19,892 bases of DNA from Christensenella sp964438705 (GTDB taxonomy: Bacteria; Bacillota; Clostridia; Christensenellales; Christensenellaceae). The stretch is from contig CAYTKQ010000032.1 in assembly GCA_964438705.1 (NCBI GenBank), forward strand, positions 1 to 19,892, given 5' to 3'. Position 1 is the first letter of the stretch, and each line of letters opens with the position of its first letter. The notes under the pieces are model-generated. The model was not told where the DNA came from and ran no database searches. It worked only from the letters and a program-made list of their open reading frames with translations. The position numbers were made by a program, and so were the translations under genes. Shown here in pieces: positions 1 through 7,070 of the stretch.

Positions 1-46
1 TTTTCTTTCTAGTATACCGAATGATTTTGTGTCCATCAAATCGGGA

Positions 47-192
47 ATAGGCGCACGTCCCTTTAGGGGCGGCAAAAGCGGCAAAGGCCATAGAGGCTTG
101 AACGAAGTGAAAAGCCAGCGTCTTTAGGCGCTGGCCGGTAATAAGCCCTTATAGGGCTTGAGCAAGCCACCCGTTTGACGGGTGGTCTTGAC
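47..192 (+). ncRNA. Candidate IS200/IS605 right end with TnpB guide-RNA (omega RNA) scaffold
   Basis: Four hairpins follow one another. A 6-bp stem with loop TTTA lies at 56-71, a 9-bp stem with loop TTTA at 114-135, a 7-bp stem at 143-159, and an 8-bp stem (CCACCCGT, loop TTG, ACGGGTGG) at 167-185. The last is extended by CAAG (163-166) pairing with CTTG (187-190). Serial hairpins with CTTTAGG-type loops, finishing in a CCACCC/GGGTGG palindrome next to TTGAC, are what I recall from the 3' ends of tnpB-carrying IS200/IS605 elements. There the transcript 3' of tnpB forms the guide scaffold and the palindrome marks the right end. No transposase or tnpB frame is visible; it would lie to the left, outside the window. 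This could instead be another structured RNA or a degenerate repeat. The family assignment is from memory of pattern, not from a search. Confidence 0.45.
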
Positions 193-248
193 TGCAGCCG
201 GAACCATACACCAAAAGGCGCACAGAAAGTGTAAATAAGCGGTTTTTA

Positions 249-277
249 TTGACGAAACGCGCATTTTCTACTAAAAT
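249..277 (+). promoter_or_regulatory. Sigma-A type promoter for the repeat protein / VanW / PRC-barrel operon
   Basis: TTGACG (249-254) and TAAAAT (272-277) are separated by 17 nt, close to the vegetative consensus. The predicted start of transcription is near 284, giving a leader of about 35 nt before the TTG start at 319. It lies just beyond the hairpin cluster at the left edge. Apart from that cluster and this promoter I see nothing in positions 1-318. Confidence 0.7.
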
Positions 278-318
278 ATATACATTAGCCTCTTAAGGAC
301 GGAAAAGGGAGAAGCAGA

Positions 319-2232
319 TTGGTCGCTGTCGTTGTTGTACTGATCATTGCAATATTGGGGATTATATTCTCCTTGGTCTTAAGCAAACAAGCTCCGCAGT
401 ATCGCGTTGGTCTGATCGTAACGATTCTTGCAGGGTGTGGGTTTGCCATTTTTTTGTTTCTGAATATCGTGAATTTTCCGGACTTCGCGGTGTTTCTCGG
501 TGTGACTGCCGGAGGAACAGCGTTGCTTATTTTACTTTATTTTTTGACCAACTTAGGCGTGAAGGCATATGCAAAGCACTTGCAGGAGCGCAAGGCTACG
601 GAAAAACAGCGTGCGTTGGATGCGGAGGCGAAGGCTTCCGATAGGCAGGAAAAGAAGCAGCAGATTGCTGCGGATAAAGCGGACAAGCGCGAACGCCGTA
701 AGCAGGCTAAGCAGGAAAAAACGGCAAAAAAGGCTATGATGGCAGATGCACTTCCCGTGGAGGATGCGCCGCCAACTATAAATGTTGTGGCGGATGCCTC
801 CGAGCAGGAGCCGATCAGTCAGATCGCGCAGGAACTGGAACAGTTGCAGGGTATGGATGCCGAGCTGTTGGATGAAGCGGAGCATATGGACGATTATACG
901 GTCCCGGAGAGCGCGGCATTGGAAGCGCAGGAATTGCCGGAGGAAGAGCCGGAAGAGATTTTTGCGGTACTTGAGCGAGAGAGCGACAGCGGGATCGTTT
1001 TGCAGGAGGATGAAGAGCCGTTCAGCGTGTTGGAGGAAGACACGGAAACAATATGTGATGAGGAAGATATCGTTCCCGGTGAAAAAGAACGCATAGAGGA
1101 AGCCATCCGTCAGGAGCTGGCGGATGCGGCTGCGGTGCGAAAGCGCGAAATGGAAGCGCGCAAAGCGGAGGAAGCTCGTTTGGCGGAAGAAGCCCGACTG
1201 GCGGAGGAAGCCCGACTGGCGGAGGAAGCCCGCTTGGCAGAGGAAGCCCGCTTGGCAGAGGAAGTCCGTTTAGCGGAAGAAGCCCGTTTGGCGGAAGAAG
1301 CCCGCTTAGCGGAAGAAGCCCGCTTAGCGGAGGAAGCGCGCAAAGCGGAAGAAGCCCGCTTGGCAGAGGAAGCCCGCTTGGCAGAGGAAGTCCGTTTAGT
1401 GGAAGAAGCCCGCTTAGCGGAGGAAGCCCGCTTAGCTGAGGAAGCCCGCTTGGCAGAGGAAGCCCGTTTAGCGGAGGAAGCCCGATTGGCGGAGGAAGCC
1501 CGTTTGGCGGAAGAAGCCCGCTTAGCGGAAGAAGCCCGCTTAGCGGAGGAAGCGCGCAAAGCGGAAGAAGCCCGCTTGGCAGAGGAAGCCCGCTTGGCAG
1601 AGGAAGTCCGTTTAGTGGAAGAAGCCCGCTTAGCGGAGGAAGCCCGCTTAGCTGAGGAAGCCCGCTTGGCAGAGGAAGCCCGTTTAGCGGAGGAAGCCCG
1701 ATTGGCGGAGGAAGCCCGCTTAGCTGAGGAAGCCCGCTTGGCGGAGGAAGCCCGCTTGGCGGAAGAGGCCCGTTTGGCAGAAGAAGCCCGACTGGCGGAG
1801 GAAGCCCGACTGGCGGAGGAAGCTCGTTTGGCGGAGGAAGCCCGTTTGGCGGAGGAAGTTCGCTTGGCGGAAGAAGCACGCTTGGCGGAGGAAGCTCGAC
1901 TGGCGGAGGAAGCCCGTTTGGCGGAAGAAGCCCGACTGGCGAAATTCAGAGACAAAAAGACGCTTGCTAAGGAACGTGCATACGAATTCAAACGGGATGG
2001 CAAGTGGATGATGGCAGCGCAGTTGTTCGAGAAGTGTAAAAATGATACGGACGACATGGGTGCAAGGAAGCGCTTTGATATTGAGGCGCTCGAGTGCCTG
2101 TCGCGTGCGCGCGAATATGGCCCCGCGCTCGATAAGGCGCTCAATATCTTGCGCAGCAATTATTTGATGACGTTTGAGGAACAAAAAAAGGTACGAATGC
2201 TGATGAGCATGCTGAAAAATTCGAAGAAGTAG
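319..2232 (+). CDS. Membrane-anchored protein with 43 tandem AEEARL hexapeptides
   Basis: This is a 637-residue protein of unknown function. It starts at TTG 319, with GGGAG at 308-312 giving a 6-nt spacing. Three hydrophobic helices are visible at about 2-22, 30-51 and 56-80. A strongly basic stretch follows (about 85-138), then an acidic segment (about 140-270). Residues 283-540 are an uninterrupted run of hexapeptides, mostly AEEARL with occasional ARK, EVR or LVE variants. The last ~97 residues look like paired amphipathic helices of TPR character. Basic residues after helix 3 suggest a cytoplasmic C-terminal part. The repeat resembles TolA-like and single-alpha-helix sequences. If fully helical, 258 residues would make a rod of roughly 39 nm, using 0.15 nm per residue. 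It is first in an operon with a VanW-family protein (14-nt gap), which suggests an envelope-associated or scaffolding role; that is inference. Confidence 0.85.
   Translation: MVAVVVVLIIAILGIIFSLVLSKQAPQYRVGLIVTILAGCGFAIFLFLNIVNFPDFAVFLGVTAGGTALLILLYFLTNLGVKAYAKHLQERKATEKQRALDAEAKASDRQEKKQQIAADKADKRERRKQAKQEKTAKKAMMADALPVEDAPPTINVVADASEQEPISQIAQELEQLQGMDAELLDEAEHMDDYTVPESAALEAQELPEEEPEEIFAVLERESDSGIVLQEDEEPFSVLEEDTETICDEEDIVPGEKERIEEAIRQELADAAAVRKREMEARKAEEARLAEEARLAEEARLAEEARLAEEARLAEEVRLAEEARLAEEARLAEEARLAEEARKAEEARLAEEARLAEEVRLVEEARLAEEARLAEEARLAEEARLAEEARLAEEARLAEEARLAEEARLAEEARKAEEARLAEEARLAEEVRLVEEARLAEEARLAEEARLAEEARLAEEARLAEEARLAEEARLAEEARLAEEARLAEEARLAEEARLAEEARLAEEARLAEEVRLAEEARLAEEARLAEEARLAEEARLAKFRDKKTLAKERAYEFKRDGKWMMAAQLFEKCKNDTDDMGARKRFDIEALECLSRAREYGPALDKALNILRSNYLMTFEEQKKVRMLMSMLKNSKK
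1165..1938 (+). repeat. 18-bp tandem repeat array, 43 units
   Basis: The array is 774 bp, exactly 43 copies of an 18-bp unit of general form GCGGARGARGCYCGNYTR, in frame and encoding AEEARL. Units differ mainly at synonymous third positions and at the Leu codon (CTG, TTG, TTA). A few amino-acid variants occur (K for L, V for A). The array ends where the sequence changes to GCGAAATTC at 1939. Copy number is likely to vary by slippage or recombination, and each 18-bp change would keep the frame. Confidence 0.95.
1279..1718 (+). repeat. Exact 216-bp tandem duplication inside the hexapeptide array
   Basis: Bases 1279-1502 are identical to 1495-1718 when read by eye, at an offset of exactly 216 bp (12 hexapeptide units). 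The shared markers include the rare variants GCGCGCAAAGCG (ARKA) at 1336 and 1552, and GTCCGTTTAGTG (VRLV) at 1391 and 1607. The flanking units differ. A higher-order unit of twelve hexapeptides was therefore duplicated recently, without later substitutions. Confidence 0.9.
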
Positions 2233-2246
2233 AAAGTTAAGGAACC

Positions 2247-3683
2247 ATGGCAAGAAGACGAAAGCCCATTTCTAATAACAAAATTCGTTTCGCTTCGCAT
2301 CGTACGAAGGGAAAGGCTGATGTGAACCATAAGGCGGTCAGCTTTGTTGTGATTTTGGTTACCGTTTTGGCGATGGTCGGGTCTGCTGTCGGAATCGGGA
2401 TATATCAGGCGTTCAACGTGCATACGTTTTACGAGGGAGTTTCCGTGAACGGGATCAATATTGGCGGTATGACCTACGATGAAGCAAAGGACGTGCTTCG
2501 GAGCGAGGAGGAGAGGATACTCCTTGACGCAAAATTGAGCATCGATTACAGGGATGAGGAAAAAACGTTTGATGCCAGCGAATTGGGGTTGGCGGACAAT
2601 GTGGACGCTATTTTGAAGCAGGCGCTGACGGAAAACGCGCAAGATAAGCCCTTTGGTGACAGATATAACGAAGTGATCGATATGACAAAGGGGAAAAATT
2701 TTGACATCGAGCTCGTGCTGGATGAGACAAAGCTGCACAATACGCTTCAAAAATATGCCGATGAAGTGAGCGTGCCCGCGAAGGACGCAAAGGCGAAATA
2801 TGATAATTATGCGGACAAATTTATCTATACAGACAGCGAGAATGGAATGAAAATTGAAGTGGAGCCGCTGTTTGAGCAGGTGAAGCAGCAGGTGACGCAG
2901 GGCAATTTTAGTACGATCAATGTTTTGGGAACGATCGTTACGCCTGGACTTACCACAGATCAGCTCAAGGAAAATACCGCGTTAATCGGCTCATGCATCA
3001 CGAAGACAACAGCAAACGAGCCACGCAATACAAACATCCGGTTGATGTGTGAGGCGGTGGACGGATTGAAGCTCGATCCCGGGCAGACGCTTTCCATCAA
3101 CGATCTGGTGGGCGAACGCACCGCAGAAAAGGGCTTTAAAGAGGCACCGGCGATCATGGACGGCAAAAAGCTTGTCGACGATATGGGCGGCGGGATATGC
3201 CAGCTTTCGGGGACGCTTTACAATGCGGCGCTCAAGGCGAATATGGAAATTGTGGAGCGTGTGCGCCATACATGGCCGTCGACATATCTGCCGATCGGCC
3301 TTGACGCGACGCTGAATTGGGACGACAAAGACTTGAAAATCAAAAATTCATCTGAATGGCCCATATACATTTCGGCGGAGCTGGTGTCAGGAGAATGCGT
3401 TGTAAAAATATATGGACAACCGCTTCCCGAAGGGATAGAATTAGAGATAAGGACGGAAATGCTCGAAGAGATCGATCCGCCGAAGCCGGATATCATCTAT
3501 ACGGATGAACTGCAAAACGGCGTGCGAAAGGTGCAGGTCGCAGAACGCAAGGGCTATAAGGTGAAGGCCTATCGTGATTATTATCAGGATGATAAGCTGA
3601 TCGAAAGCGAGCTTCTGTCGAACGATTATTTCCATGAAATACAAGGAGTGATACTGGAAGGTTCCAGTGCTAAAGCAAAGTAA
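2247..3683 (+). CDS. VanW-family protein with YoaR-like domain, membrane anchored
   Basis: This 478-residue protein has a basic N-terminus (MARRRK) and one hydrophobic segment at about 30-54, so most of it should sit outside the membrane. Residues ~60-225 resemble the YoaR-like putative peptidoglycan-binding domain, beginning with a YEGVSVNGINIGGMT segment. Residues ~255-395 form the VanW domain, with the hallmark GGGICQLSGTLYNAAL starting at G314. The C-terminal ~75 residues resemble the G5-type extension often found after VanW. The family takes its name from an accessory gene of vancomycin-resistance clusters, but its biochemical role is not established, and no van genes are present here. 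The start ATG has AAGGA only 3 nt upstream, a tight spacing that may mean weak or coupled translation after the repeat protein 14 nt before it. Confidence 0.88.
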   Translation: MARRRKPISNNKIRFASHRTKGKADVNHKAVSFVVILVTVLAMVGSAVGIGIYQAFNVHTFYEGVSVNGINIGGMTYDEAKDVLRSEEERILLDAKLSIDYRDEEKTFDASELGLADNVDAILKQALTENAQDKPFGDRYNEVIDMTKGKNFDIELVLDETKLHNTLQKYADEVSVPAKDAKAKYDNYADKFIYTDSENGMKIEVEPLFEQVKQQVTQGNFSTINVLGTIVTPGLTTDQLKENTALIGSCITKTTANEPRNTNIRLMCEAVDGLKLDPGQTLSINDLVGERTAEKGFKEAPAIMDGKKLVDDMGGGICQLSGTLYNAALKANMEIVERVRHTWPSTYLPIGLDATLNWDDKDLKIKNSSEWPIYISAELVSGECVVKIYGQPLPEGIELEIRTEMLEEIDPPKPDIIYTDELQNGVRKVQVAERKGYKVKAYRDYYQDDKLIESELLSNDYFHEIQGVILEGSSAKAK

Positions 3684-3713
3684 ATTGAAATATTGCTAGG
3701 AGGAGAAAAACAA

Positions 3714-4466
3714 ATGAAAAAGGCGTCACAGGTGATAGGATTGCAGTTGATGGGGATCAGTGAAGGTGCAACGGGCGGAAACGCAGTCGATTTTATGATC
3801 GACACAGTAACAAAAAAGGTTCGGTATATCGTTGTGCAGAGCGGAAAAGGATATTTTGCTTATTCTGCGCTTCCGGTGAATGAAGTGGTGGGCGTCGGCG
3901 ACGATTATATCATTACGTCTACGCTGGACAATATTGAAGAGAAGGATGATATCACCCTCGAAGGGGACGGCTTTTTCATGCTGGGTACGGGCGTGATTTC
4001 CTGCGAGGGAAATTCGCTTGGTACAGTTAAGGATTTTTCCTTTGATGAAAAAGAAGGAACGATCGAGACGATTGAACTCGACAATGGCAAGAAGATCGCG
4101 GGCGAAAAGATGGTCACGCTCAGCGAGTTGGCCTTTGTAGACGAATCGGGAAGTGCGGAACCTGTTGTGCAAGAAGAGGTTGTGTATGATGCGCTGAGCG
4201 AAGAGCCGGTTGCACAGGCGGAGACTGTGATCGAAGAAGAAGTTTTTCCCGCACAGGAAGAAGCTGTCGAGGAAGCGGCCGTTGAGGAACCGTCGGCGTT
4301 CGAGTTGGAGCAGCGTGAATTCTTGCTTGGGCGCACGGTGGTAACGGATGTGGCGGACGACGACGGAACGGTGCTTGCGGCAGCGGGAACGGTTTTGACA
4401 GACGAAATCATTGACGCGGTTGGTAAGGCCGGAAAGATTCTCGATCTTACATTGAGTGTCGAATAA
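3714..4466 (+). CDS. PRC-barrel domain protein with acidic linker and C-terminal beta domain
   Basis: The protein is 250 residues. I chose ATG 3714 because AGGAGGAG at 3698-3705 sits 8 nt upstream; an in-frame upstream start at 3693 overlaps this site. Two PRC-barrel-like units are visible: residues ~1-72 (SQVIGLQLMGISEG, then a VRYIVVQ strand) and ~85-142 (GTGVISCEGNSLGTVKDFSFDE). An Ala/Glu-rich linker runs from ~145 to 203. A compact C-terminal piece (from about 204) has the pattern GRTVVTDVADDDGTVLAAAGT, which resembles short barrel-sandwich elements. PRC barrels act in photosynthetic reaction centres, RNA-processing factors and cell-division or sporulation proteins, so the fold alone does not give a role. 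There is no signal peptide, so it is probably cytoplasmic. It is third in the operon, 30 nt after the VanW gene, and is followed by a strong terminator. Confidence 0.8.
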   Translation: MKKASQVIGLQLMGISEGATGGNAVDFMIDTVTKKVRYIVVQSGKGYFAYSALPVNEVVGVGDDYIITSTLDNIEEKDDITLEGDGFFMLGTGVISCEGNSLGTVKDFSFDEKEGTIETIELDNGKKIAGEKMVTLSELAFVDESGSAEPVVQEEVVYDALSEEPVAQAETVIEEEVFPAQEEAVEEAAVEEPSAFELEQREFLLGRTVVTDVADDDGTVLAAAGTVLTDEIIDAVGKAGKILDLTLSVE

Positions 4467-4480
4467 ATCTTTTTGAAGGA

Positions 4481-4517
4481 AAACTACCGTACATGTAATG
4501 TGCGGTAGTTTTTTTCT
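4481..4517 (+). terminator. Rho-independent terminator after the PRC-barrel gene
   Basis: A 14-bp stem pairs 4481-4494 (AAACTACCGTACAT) with 4498-4511, has a 3-nt loop GTA and one G-T pair, and runs into seven T residues at 4509-4515. It closes the first operon 15 nt after the stop codon. Confidence 0.92.
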
Positions 4518-4564
4518 TTTATGATGTAAAATTCGCATGAATATGAGCAATGCAGCGGGGTATA

Positions 4565-4573
4565 TGATATAAT
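4565..4573 (+). promoter_or_regulatory. Extended -10 promoter for the glycogen phosphorylase operon
   Basis: TGATATAAT gives a perfect TATAAT (4568-4573) with the extended TGn motif. No good -35 is found at 16-18 nt upstream (GAGCAA), which is typical of extended -10 promoters. The predicted leader is about 27 nt and includes GGGAGG at 4594-4599. Confidence 0.65.
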
Positions 4574-4606
4574 AGAAACGGAGTCACATGAACGGGAGGT
4601 TCGATA

Positions 4607-7051
4607 ATGACTGAAGATACTGCAAGAAAAGAAGAAATCAAGGAAAAGATTCTGGGGAAGCTGAAACGCAATTTTGGAAAGACGCTGGAAGAGGCGACAA
4701 AGGATCAAATATATAAGTCTTGTGCGCTTTCGGTGCGGGATGAAATCGTAGAGAAGTGGACGGACGCAAACAAACAGGTGCTGAATCAGGGCCTCAAACG
4801 CCTTTACTATTTATCCGCTGAATTTTTGATGGGGCGCGCGCTGGTAAACAACATGATCAATCTGCATCTTTTGCAGGATTATCAGGAGGTGCTCGGCGAT
4901 ATGGGCATCAGCCTCGACGACATCGAGGAGCAGGAGCGTGACGCGGGGCTTGGAAACGGCGGCCTAGGAAGGCTTGCGGCTTGTTTTTTGGATTCGCTTT
5001 CCACACTTGATCTGCCGGTGATGGGATGCAGTATCCGCTATGAATTTGGACTTTTCAAGCAGCGTATCCTCGATGGGGAACAGGTTGAGGTGGACGACAA
5101 CTGGCTCGAGGCGGGCAACGTATGGGAAATTGCCCGACCGGAGGAGCAGGTGGAAGTGCGCTATGGCGGCGAGCTTGAAGAAGTGTGGACCGATCAAGGG
5201 CTGAAAATCAAACATAAGAATTACTACAGCGTATTGGCAATTCCTTATGACTACCCTGTGATGGGATATATGAGCGAGATGCCCGCGACGCTTCGTTTGT
5301 GGAGTGCAAAGGCTAAAACCGGTCTCGATATGCACTATTTCAACCGCGGTGATTATTCGCGCGCAATGCAGGAGCGAGAACTCGCGGAGGTCATTTCCAA
5401 GGTGCTTTATCCGGAGGACAACCACGAGCAGGGCAGACAGCTGCGCCTGAAACAATTCTATTTCTTCACGTCCGCAACAATGCAGCATATTGTTCACCAG
5501 CATAAAATGAATTTCGGCGATCTGCATACGCTGCCGAATTACTTTACGGTACAAATCAACGACACGCACCCAACACTTGCGATTCCTGAGCTGATGCGCA
5601 TTTTGATGGATGAAGAAGGCATGGGCTGGGAAGAGGCGTTTGACATTTGCGGACGCGTGTTCAACTACACCAACCATACGATCATGACGGAGGCACTCGA
5701 GTGCTGGGAAGAAGAAATGTTCCGCGAGCTTCTGCCGCGCATCTATGAGATCATCAAGATCATCAACGAAAAGTTTTGCGATCAACTGTGGAGCATCTAT
5801 CCGGGGGAATGGGACAAAATCAGTAAGATGTCCATCGTTTCCTACCACGAGATACGCATGGCTAATTTGTGCATCGCGGTGTGCAACAAGGTGAACGGCG
5901 TATCCAAGCTTCACGGAGAGATCATCAAATCGCGCACCTTTCGCGATTTCTATGTGGTGTATCCGGACAAATTTCTGGGCATCACAAACGGGATCACGCA
6001 CCGCAGATGGCTTGCAAAGGCGAATCAGCCGCTGACAAGTCTTTTGGTGGACCACATCGGCGACGGTTTTTTGAAGGATTACAAGGAAATGGAGCGGATC
6101 GAGGATTTGCTTCAGGATCAGAAATTTCTGGATGATTTTATGGAGGTCAAGCAACGCAACAAGAAGCGTTTGTGCGAGCACTTGAAAAAGACGCAATGCA
6201 TTGAGCTCAATGAGAATACGATTTTTGATGTGCATGCAAAGCGCCTGCATGAATATAAGCGCCAGCTTTTAAAGGCGATCCACATCCTGCACCTTTACAA
6301 TCTGAAAAAGGAAAATCCGTCCATCCATCTGGAGCCATGCACATTTATTTTTGCGGCAAAGGCTTCGCCCGGATATGTGCGCGCAAAGAACATCATACGT
6401 CTGATTCTTGCCATCGCGGAACTCGTGAACAACGATCCGGATACGAAGGATATTTTGCAGGTGGCATTCATCGAGAACTACAGCGTTTCTGAAGCGGAAA
6501 TATTGATTCCGGCGACGGACATCAGCGAACAGATTTCAACTGCGGGCCTGGAAGCATCGGGAACGGGCAACATGAAGTTTATGATGAACGGCGCCGTTAC
6601 GCTCGGGACGATGGACGGCGCAAACGTTGAGATATTTGAACAGGTGGGCGAAGACAACATCTTCATCTTTGGAGCGACCGAGCACGACATCAGCCGTATG
6701 GAGCGCTACGGTACCTATAAGCCCGGTGAGTATTATGAGCAGAACACCGATCTGCGACTTGCGCTCAATCGCCTAATCGACGGGACGCTCAACGTGGCGA
6801 ACGACAGGCAGTTTTCAGATCTTTACCATTCTCTGCTGTTTGGAGATATGGATCGCGCGGATAAGTACTATCTGCTTTACGATTTTGCATCCTATTCGCT
6901 GGCATACGAGCGGGCAATGGACGCATATGCAAACAAAGAGCGCTGGAAACACATGGCGGCGATGAACACGGCAAAGTCGGGCGTGTTTTCATCCGATAGA
7001 ACGATACGCGAATACAACGAAAAGATATGGCGACTGCGGGAAAAAAGCTGA
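4607..7051 (+). CDS. glgP: Glycogen/maltodextrin phosphorylase
   Basis: This 814-residue GT35 enzyme releases glucose 1-phosphate from alpha-1,4-glucans using phosphate and pyridoxal phosphate. The N-terminal half holds the conserved ERDAGLGNGGLGRLAACFLD segment. The C-terminal half holds the cofactor site EASGTGNMKFMMNG, in which Lys657 is the expected PLP-binding lysine, and the following LGTMDGANVEI. The length is normal for bacterial members (about 800-815). The N-terminal phosphoserine control region of animal enzymes is absent, as usual in bacteria. The start ATG has GGGAGG at a good distance. Nineteen nt downstream begins a GH13 glycosidase, so the two probably act together on stored or imported glucan. 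Sequence alone does not separate a glycogen from a maltodextrin preference. Confidence 0.97.
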   Translation: MTEDTARKEEIKEKILGKLKRNFGKTLEEATKDQIYKSCALSVRDEIVEKWTDANKQVLNQGLKRLYYLSAEFLMGRALVNNMINLHLLQDYQEVLGDMGISLDDIEEQERDAGLGNGGLGRLAACFLDSLSTLDLPVMGCSIRYEFGLFKQRILDGEQVEVDDNWLEAGNVWEIARPEEQVEVRYGGELEEVWTDQGLKIKHKNYYSVLAIPYDYPVMGYMSEMPATLRLWSAKAKTGLDMHYFNRGDYSRAMQERELAEVISKVLYPEDNHEQGRQLRLKQFYFFTSATMQHIVHQHKMNFGDLHTLPNYFTVQINDTHPTLAIPELMRILMDEEGMGWEEAFDICGRVFNYTNHTIMTEALECWEEEMFRELLPRIYEIIKIINEKFCDQLWSIYPGEWDKISKMSIVSYHEIRMANLCIAVCNKVNGVSKLHGEIIKSRTFRDFYVVYPDKFLGITNGITHRRWLAKANQPLTSLLVDHIGDGFLKDYKEMERIEDLLQDQKFLDDFMEVKQRNKKRLCEHLKKTQCIELNENTIFDVHAKRLHEYKRQLLKAIHILHLYNLKKENPSIHLEPCTFIFAAKASPGYVRAKNIIRLILAIAELVNNDPDTKDILQVAFIENYSVSEAEILIPATDISEQISTAGLEASGTGNMKFMMNGAVTLGTMDGANVEIFEQVGEDNIFIFGATEHDISRMERYGTYKPGEYYEQNTDLRLALNRLIDGTLNVANDRQFSDLYHSLLFGDMDRADKYYLLYDFASYSLAYERAMDAYANKERWKHMAAMNTAKSGVFSSDRTIREYNEKIWRLREKS

Positions 7052-7070
7052 CCGAACAGGAGAAGGAAAG

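Noticed and set aside
2..127. Open frame at the left edge that could be the C-terminus of TnpB
   Set aside because: The translation (ending in NEVKSQRL) does not resemble a TnpB end and runs through the hairpins. It is more likely non-coding.
1165..1938. CRISPR-like array
   Set aside because: The repeat is contiguous with an 18-bp period, has no spacers, and is in frame within a protein-coding gene.
1110..2159. Long minus-strand open frame (Ser/Ala/Lys/Arg repeats) opposite the hexapeptide array, and another at 1022-1879
   Set aside because: Both are produced by the 18-bp periodicity of the real gene on the plus strand. They have low-complexity translations, no ribosome site and no recognisable domain.
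2247..3683. Vancomycin-resistance locus, suggested by the VanW domain
   Set aside because: No vanA/B ligase, vanH, vanX or VanRS genes are present. VanW-domain proteins are common in Clostridia without resistance.
4964..6250. 428-codon minus-strand open frame opposite glgP
   Set aside because: It is a shadow of a strongly conserved plus-strand gene. The translation has no domain and no promoter or ribosome site.
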